Source: Mycobacterium sp. E787 (GTDB taxonomy: Bacteria; Actinomycetota; Actinomycetes; Mycobacteriales; Mycobacteriaceae). From it: a stretch of 64,000 nt of DNA. Every line of letters begins with the position of its first letter. The first letter of the stretch is position 1. The stretch lies in contig NZ_LZKL01000106.1 of NCBI RefSeq assembly GCF_001668725.1, positions 1 to 64,000 on the forward strand. Direction: 5' to 3'. Below, piece by piece: positions 59,900 through 64,000 of this stretch. A program made the position numbers and the translations under genes. The notes under the pieces were generated by a model. The model worked only from the letters and a program-made list of their open reading frames with translations, had not been told where the DNA came from and did not search any database.

Positions 59900-62533
59900 C
59901 TAAACGTTGAGCTCGATGCGGTGGGCGCCCTCGACGCCGCTGTACCGGTCCGGGCTGCACGTCAGCACGATCACCTGCCCGTGCGCGCCGACGGTGTCGA
60001 ACACCCGCCCCATCCTGGCGAGCCGGTCGGGATCGGTGAAACCCAGCGCGTCGTCGACCACCACGGGAACGCTGTCCTCCTTGGCGACCAGGGCCGCGCC
60101 GGCCAGCCGCGCGAGGATGCCGAGCTGCTCCTTGGCCCCGCCCGACAGGGACTCGTAGGGCACCGTGACGCCGTCCAGCGTGCGGCTGCGGATGCACAGG
60201 TCGCTGCCGACGTCGACCTCGAAGGTGGGGCCGAACACGGGGCGGCCGAGCCGCTGCAGTTCCGCGCGGTAGGGCGCCACGTAGCGCTGCCTGGTGGTGT
60301 CGCGGTGCCGCGTCATCACCGAGCGCAGCAGCTGCGCGGCCCGCGCCCGGCCACCGACCCGGGCGTGGTCGCCGGCGGCGTGCTCGCGTTCGGTCTGTGC
60401 GGCATCCAGCTTGCCCTGGCGGCCCTCGCTGCCGAATACCGAGAGCTCGATGGCGATTTCCCGCAACGCACGCGCGGCCTCCTCGTGACGATCGCGCAGC
60501 GAATCGGCCTCCCGGGTGGCCGCGGCCAATTCGGCGTCCGCCGCCTCGGGCGCCGCGGCCGCGAGCTCGTCGGCCAGCTCGGCGGCCCGGCTCTCGGCGC
60601 TTCGAGCGGCCCTCAGCCCGGTTTCGGCCGCCGACGCGAGGTCCTCGTCGCTCGCCGACGCCCGCTCCTGCGCCAGCCGTTCGGCGGCCGCGTCCAGCTC
60701 GGCGCGCTGGGCCTCGGCGTTGTTCTGTGAAACCGTTGCGCGCGTGGCTGATTCGGCGAGCGTGGCATTGGCGGCGGCCGCGGTCCGTAGCCGCTCCTCG
60801 CATTCCGCGGCCGCGGCCGCGCGGGCCGCCTCCGCGGCGTCCGATTCGGAGCGGGCCGCGTCCGGCGCCACAAGATCGGTTTCGGCGGGCTGATCGGCGC
60901 GCAATTGCGCCAGGCGGGACCGCAGTTGGTCGACCTGCTCATCGCCGCACAGGCCGGCCACGGTGGCATCCAATTGGTCGCGGCAGCCCTGCAGTTCACG
61001 GCGGCGCCCGTGGGCGGAACGCGCCACGGCAAGGTCGGCCACGCCGCCGGCGCGCAACGCCGCCGCTAATTCCTCTTGTGCGGCAGCGTATTTGGCCCTG
61101 ACGTCGAGCGTGGTCGCGCCGGGCGTGATCCGCGCGCTCAACAGGCCGGGAACCTCGACGGTGGTGGGACCGGTCGCCGTGATCGACCAGGTTTGGCCGG
61201 CCCGCAGGGACACCCGTTCGTCGCCGGCCACCAGGTCGACGTCGGCGACGGCGATGAATTCCACCGCCGCGGACGTCAACGCGAGCTGCCCGCCGATGCG
61301 GTCGACGGCGGCCGCGGCGTTCTCGATGCGCCGCAGCAGCTCGTCGGTGATGGTGGCGACGGGGGGCTCCGTGAGCTCGGCGCAGACCCGGTCCCGGTCC
61401 CGCTGGACGGCCGCGAGCTTGGCCAACCGGGCGCTCAACCGGTCGGCCTCCTCACGGGCCGCGAGCTGATCGACGGTGCGCCGGGCGGATTCGGCGCGGC
61501 GTTGCCGGTCGGCCAGCAACCGGGTGGCCGCCTCGGCGGCGGCCGCAGCGGCCCCGGCCTCGGCGGCCGCCGCCGCGCGGGCGTCGGCGGCCCGCTGCGC
61601 TTCGGCCGCCGCGGCGGCGACGGTCGCGGTGCGGCTTTCGATTTCGGTGAGCAGGCGCACGCGAGCGTCGTGGGCGGCGGCCGCCGCGGCACCCGTCGCG
61701 GCGGCGGCGTCGGCGACCAGCTTGGCTTCGTGCGCTTGGTTGGTGAGTTCGGCGATCCGCTCAGCGGCGGTCCGCGCGGCGACGAGCCGCGGGGCGGCGG
61801 CGGCCCGTTGTTGTGACAAGGCGGCGACCTGCTCGGTCAGCTCGGCGTGGCGGCGCACCCGGTCGTCGACCTCGGCCACCGCCGAAACGCATTCCGCCAC
61901 TGCGGCTTCCGCGTCGGCCAGCCGGGAGATGGCGGCGGACCACTCGCCGGTGGGACGCCCGGTCGGGGTGAAGTAGCGGCCGTACTCGGCGTCGATCCGC
62001 TCGATCAGCAGTGGCTCCGTGCCCTGTAGCGCCGCCGCAGTCTGGGAGTTCGAGGCCGCCACGTCGAGCGCCCGCGACAGCGCGTCGCAGCCGGACAGGT
62101 CCACCGCGGCGGTCGAGCCGGCCTGCAGCACCCGCTGCGCGTGCCAGAGGTCGTTGTCCACCGTCTCGGCCAGCATCGCGCGGACCCGTTCGTGCGCCTC
62201 GTCGCCGGTCAGCTGCTCGCGGCGCGGCGTCAGCACCGTCAGCTCGGTCTCGCACTTCTTGTGAAACCGCTTGCGGTAGACGAAACGGTATGGGCCGCAA
62301 CTAATTTCGGCGCTGACCTCGGAGCCGACGTCGCTGTGGGTCGGCTTGACCTGCTTGACCTCTTTCTTGGTGGAGCGGTCCCGCGATTCCAGGAGCAGGT
62401 CGAGCGCCTCGATCATCGACGACTTGCCGATCTCGTTGGCGCCGCTGACCACCACGACACCGTGGTCGGGGAACTCGATCTCGCGGTGCGCGATGCCCCG
62501 GTAGTTCGTCAGGACTAGGCGGTGCAGCTTCAC
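59900..62533 (-). CDS. SMC-like ABC-type ATPase (SbcC/YhaN-like), Rv1278 counterpart
   Basis: An 877-residue protein with an N-terminal ATPase half (Walker A SGANEIGKSSMIEALDLLL) and a C-terminal half (signature LSGGAKEQLGIL, Walker B VPVVVDDALGFTDPDR). A long Ala/Arg/Glu-rich coiled coil joins them. The coil is interrupted near its middle (about residues 425-475) by a beta-rich, non-helical segment, and no CxxC zinc hook is seen there. It overlaps the SbcD-like gene by four bases. Such pairs (YhaO-YhaN in Bacillus) act in DNA double-strand break processing. Confidence 0.9.
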   Translation of the reverse strand: MKLHRLVLTNYRGIAHREIEFPDHGVVVVSGANEIGKSSMIEALDLLLESRDRSTKKEVKQVKPTHSDVGSEVSAEISCGPYRFVYRKRFHKKCETELTVLTPRREQLTGDEAHERVRAMLAETVDNDLWHAQRVLQAGSTAAVDLSGCDALSRALDVAASNSQTAAALQGTEPLLIERIDAEYGRYFTPTGRPTGEWSAAISRLADAEAAVAECVSAVAEVDDRVRRHAELTEQVAALSQQRAAAAPRLVAARTAAERIAELTNQAHEAKLVADAAAATGAAAAAAHDARVRLLTEIESRTATVAAAAAEAQRAADARAAAAAEAGAAAAAAEAATRLLADRQRRAESARRTVDQLAAREEADRLSARLAKLAAVQRDRDRVCAELTEPPVATITDELLRRIENAAAAVDRIGGQLALTSAAVEFIAVADVDLVAGDERVSLRAGQTWSITATGPTTVEVPGLLSARITPGATTLDVRAKYAAAQEELAAALRAGGVADLAVARSAHGRRRELQGCRDQLDATVAGLCGDEQVDQLRSRLAQLRADQPAETDLVAPDAARSESDAAEAARAAAAAECEERLRTAAAANATLAESATRATVSQNNAEAQRAELDAAAERLAQERASASDEDLASAAETGLRAARSAESRAAELADELAAAAPEAADAELAAATREADSLRDRHEEAARALREIAIELSVFGSEGRQGKLDAAQTEREHAAGDHARVGGRARAAQLLRSVMTRHRDTTRQRYVAPYRAELQRLGRPVFGPTFEVDVGSDLCIRSRTLDGVTVPYESLSGGAKEQLGILARLAGAALVAKEDSVPVVVDDALGFTDPDRLARMGRVFDTVGAHGQVIVLTCSPDRYSGVEGAHRIELNV

Positions 62534-63675
62534 GCGGCGCCCCGATCGGCCAGCCGGAGCAGCAGCGCCAGCGCGGCCTGCGCGTCGGCGGCGGACTCGG
62601 CGTCACCCTCCCGCGCGGTGGCCACCAGCTCGTCGACGGCCGCGGCGGCGAACCCGCCGATGCCCAGGTCGGTGAACTCGCCGTCGGCGGGCATGACGAC
62701 GAGCTCGGTGTGCCGTTCCCACACGCCCAGCCAGGCGAACAGCCGGGCGTAGCGGTCCAGGCACGCGTCCAGCGCGGCGCGGTCGGTGACCGTCAGCGAA
62801 CCCGCCAGCGCCAGCCGCACCACGGTGCGCTCCTTCTCCGTCATCAGGTCCAGGTTCAGATCGAGATCGGCGATGTCGCGGCCGGTGTCGACCTGGCGGC
62901 GCAGGGTGACGAAGCGCCAGCGCCCGACGTGCCGGGATTCGACCGCGACGGCGCCGTCGTCTTCGTCGACGTCGACGACGAGCACGTGACCCGGGTTCGA
63001 CTCGACGTCGTCGAAGTTGGTGACCTCCGGTGAGCCGGAGTACCAGATGCGCGCGCTGTCGCCGACCCGGGTGAGCGAATGCTTGTCCCCCAGCGCCACA
63101 TAGTGCAGCAGGCCGCGGTCGACGGCGTCCTCGAGCTTGGCCAGCCGGATCAGCGAGGGCTTGTCGCGGTCGGGATCCAGGACGTCGACACCGCCATGGG
63201 CGACGAGGATGCGGGTGACGGGTTCGGCCGGCAGGGTTTCCAGGACCTCGGCCACCAGGTCGGTGGTCGGGGCCTTGGACCGCCACGGCGCGGCGACGAT
63301 CTGCAGCCCGGGCCTGACCTCGTGGACGCCGGGGCGGTCGAGGACGGTGACGTTGTCCGGGCGTTCGGCGGTGAACAGCGCGCCGGTGTACACCGACGAC
63401 GCGTCGAGCGGGTCGTGGTTGCCCGGCAGCAGGTACACGGGAATGCCGATGGCGCGCATGGCTTCCAGCGACTGCCCGATCACCTGCGGCGCCAACTGGT
63501 TGTGTTCGAAGACGTCGCCGGCGACGACGACGAACTCGGCGCCCACCTCCGCGGCTAGTGCGCCCAGGCCGGCCACCGCGTCCCGGCGGGCGGCCGAATA
63601 CCGCGGCTGGGCGTCGCCGGCGAGGAAGTGCCGCGTCATGCCCAGCTGCCAGTCGGCGGTGTGCAGGAAACGCAT
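62530..63675 (-). CDS. SbcD/YhaO-like metallophosphoesterase nuclease, Rv1277 counterpart
   Basis: A 381-residue Mre11-type calcineurin-fold nuclease: MRFLHTADWQL (first metal Asp-x-His-like), VVAGDVFEHN and LLPGNHDPLD (GNHD), and ILVAHGGVDVL (GH-type). The C-terminal domain probably binds the coiled coil of the partner ATPase, encoded immediately after. It overlaps that gene by four bases, so the two subunits are made together. Confidence 0.93.
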   Translation of the reverse strand: MRFLHTADWQLGMTRHFLAGDAQPRYSAARRDAVAGLGALAAEVGAEFVVVAGDVFEHNQLAPQVIGQSLEAMRAIGIPVYLLPGNHDPLDASSVYTGALFTAERPDNVTVLDRPGVHEVRPGLQIVAAPWRSKAPTTDLVAEVLETLPAEPVTRILVAHGGVDVLDPDRDKPSLIRLAKLEDAVDRGLLHYVALGDKHSLTRVGDSARIWYSGSPEVTNFDDVESNPGHVLVVDVDEDDGAVAVESRHVGRWRFVTLRRQVDTGRDIADLDLNLDLMTEKERTVVRLALAGSLTVTDRAALDACLDRYARLFAWLGVWERHTELVVMPADGEFTDLGIGGFAAAAVDELVATAREGDAESAADAQAALALLLRLADRGAA

Positions 63676-63862
63676 CCCGGCGGCCCCCTTTCGGATTCGT
63701 GGCTGTCAGGGCACCGCGAAGTCTAGGTCCGCACACCGACAAGACGCGGGACGTGGATCGGCAGGTCCGTGCAACCGAATCTCGCATTACGAACCGCGCG
63801 GCGAGTGACCTCGTTTAGCATTTCTCAACTGTCTTGCGTTCTGCCGAGGATGGGAGCCGCCC

Positions 63863-64000
63863 ATGCCTATATATGTGACCGCGGCGCCCGACGCTCTTGC
63901 CGCGGCGTCGGCCGACTTGACCGGCATCGAGGAGGCGATCAAGCAGGCGTCCGCCGCGGCGGCTCCCTCGACGACGAGGATTGCCGCGGCGGCCGGCGAC
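63863..64000 (+). CDS. PE-family protein (3' end outside window)
   Basis: ATG 63863 opens a frame that runs off the window; 46 residues are visible. MPIYVTAAPDALAAASADLT and GIEEAIKQASAAAAPSTTR match the PE domain N-terminal helix. PE proteins are exported by type VII (ESX) systems, often paired with a PPE partner. The PE subgroup and length cannot be seen. A 187-base gap precedes it; TAGCAT at 63816-63821 is a possible -10. Confidence 0.85.
   Translation, partial: MPIYVTAAPDALAAASADLTGIEEAIKQASAAAAPSTTRIAAAAGD

Overview
This is a high-GC actinobacterial window that reads clearly as Mycobacterium. The layout follows the M. tuberculosis block Rv1277 to Rv1320c in reverse orientation: class III adenylate cyclase, alkA, ogt, rrf-rrl-rrs, murA, PduO-type adenosyltransferase, the full ATP synthase operon, wecA, tsaC/sua5, prmC, prfA, rpmE, rho, thrB-thrC-hom, lysA, argS, tRNA-Arg, then cysD-cysNC, a beta-carbonic anhydrase, oppBCDA and an SbcD/SMC-like pair. 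The 16S rRNA has the short form of helix 18 (V3 region). Among slow growers this form marks the M. simiae complex, and rapid growers also have it. With a single rrn operon visible at the murA/ogt position and gene content close to slow growers, a M. simiae-complex species is my best guess (inference).

Layout. 1-5000: 3' part of a membrane adenylate cyclase, an OFA-family MFS transporter coupled to a 40-residue membrane peptide, and a divergent MFS/LysR pair. 5074-7055: alkylation-repair pair alkA-ogt. 7134-12644: rrn operon on the minus strand, with two near-duplicate tandem promoters, a hairpin leader, spacer and a bidirectional terminator. 12645-27866: mostly minus-strand housekeeping genes (murA, atpIBEFHAGDC, wecA, tsaC, prmC, prfA, rpmE) with a short plus-strand insert (adenosyltransferase and a VOC protein). 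28081-38197: fadD-like acyl-CoA synthetase, rho, and the translationally coupled argS-lysA-hom-thrC-thrB series. 38302-39922: tRNA-Arg(CCG) and a sparse, compositionally different stretch with only small ORFs.

39923-48558 is accessory relative to M. tuberculosis: an F420/flavin-type reductase, a CMD/AhpD-like protein, two SDRs, an epimerase-TetR pair, a NUDIX hydrolase, a potassium channel with regulatory domains on both sides of the pore, an LLM oxidoreductase and two VOC proteins. This looks like a collection of small redox and detoxification genes rather than one obvious pathway. 48555-51840 is sulfate activation (cysD-cysNC) with a trailing Rrf2-type regulator that lacks an Fe-S cysteine set, and a perfect inverted repeat sits just upstream of cysD. 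51985-58567 holds a thioesterase, the carbonic anhydrase and the oligopeptide importer. 58554-63675 holds an alpha/beta hydrolase and a two-gene DNA-repair-type nuclease/ATPase module. A PE-family gene begins at 63863 and runs off the end.

I found no CRISPR array, insertion sequence or prophage. The observations I would follow up first are the operator-like repeat upstream of the cysD operon, the hook-less SMC-like/SbcD-like pair, the RCK-pore-RCK channel, the structured rho leader, and the ATGA-coupled 40-residue partner of the OFA transporter.
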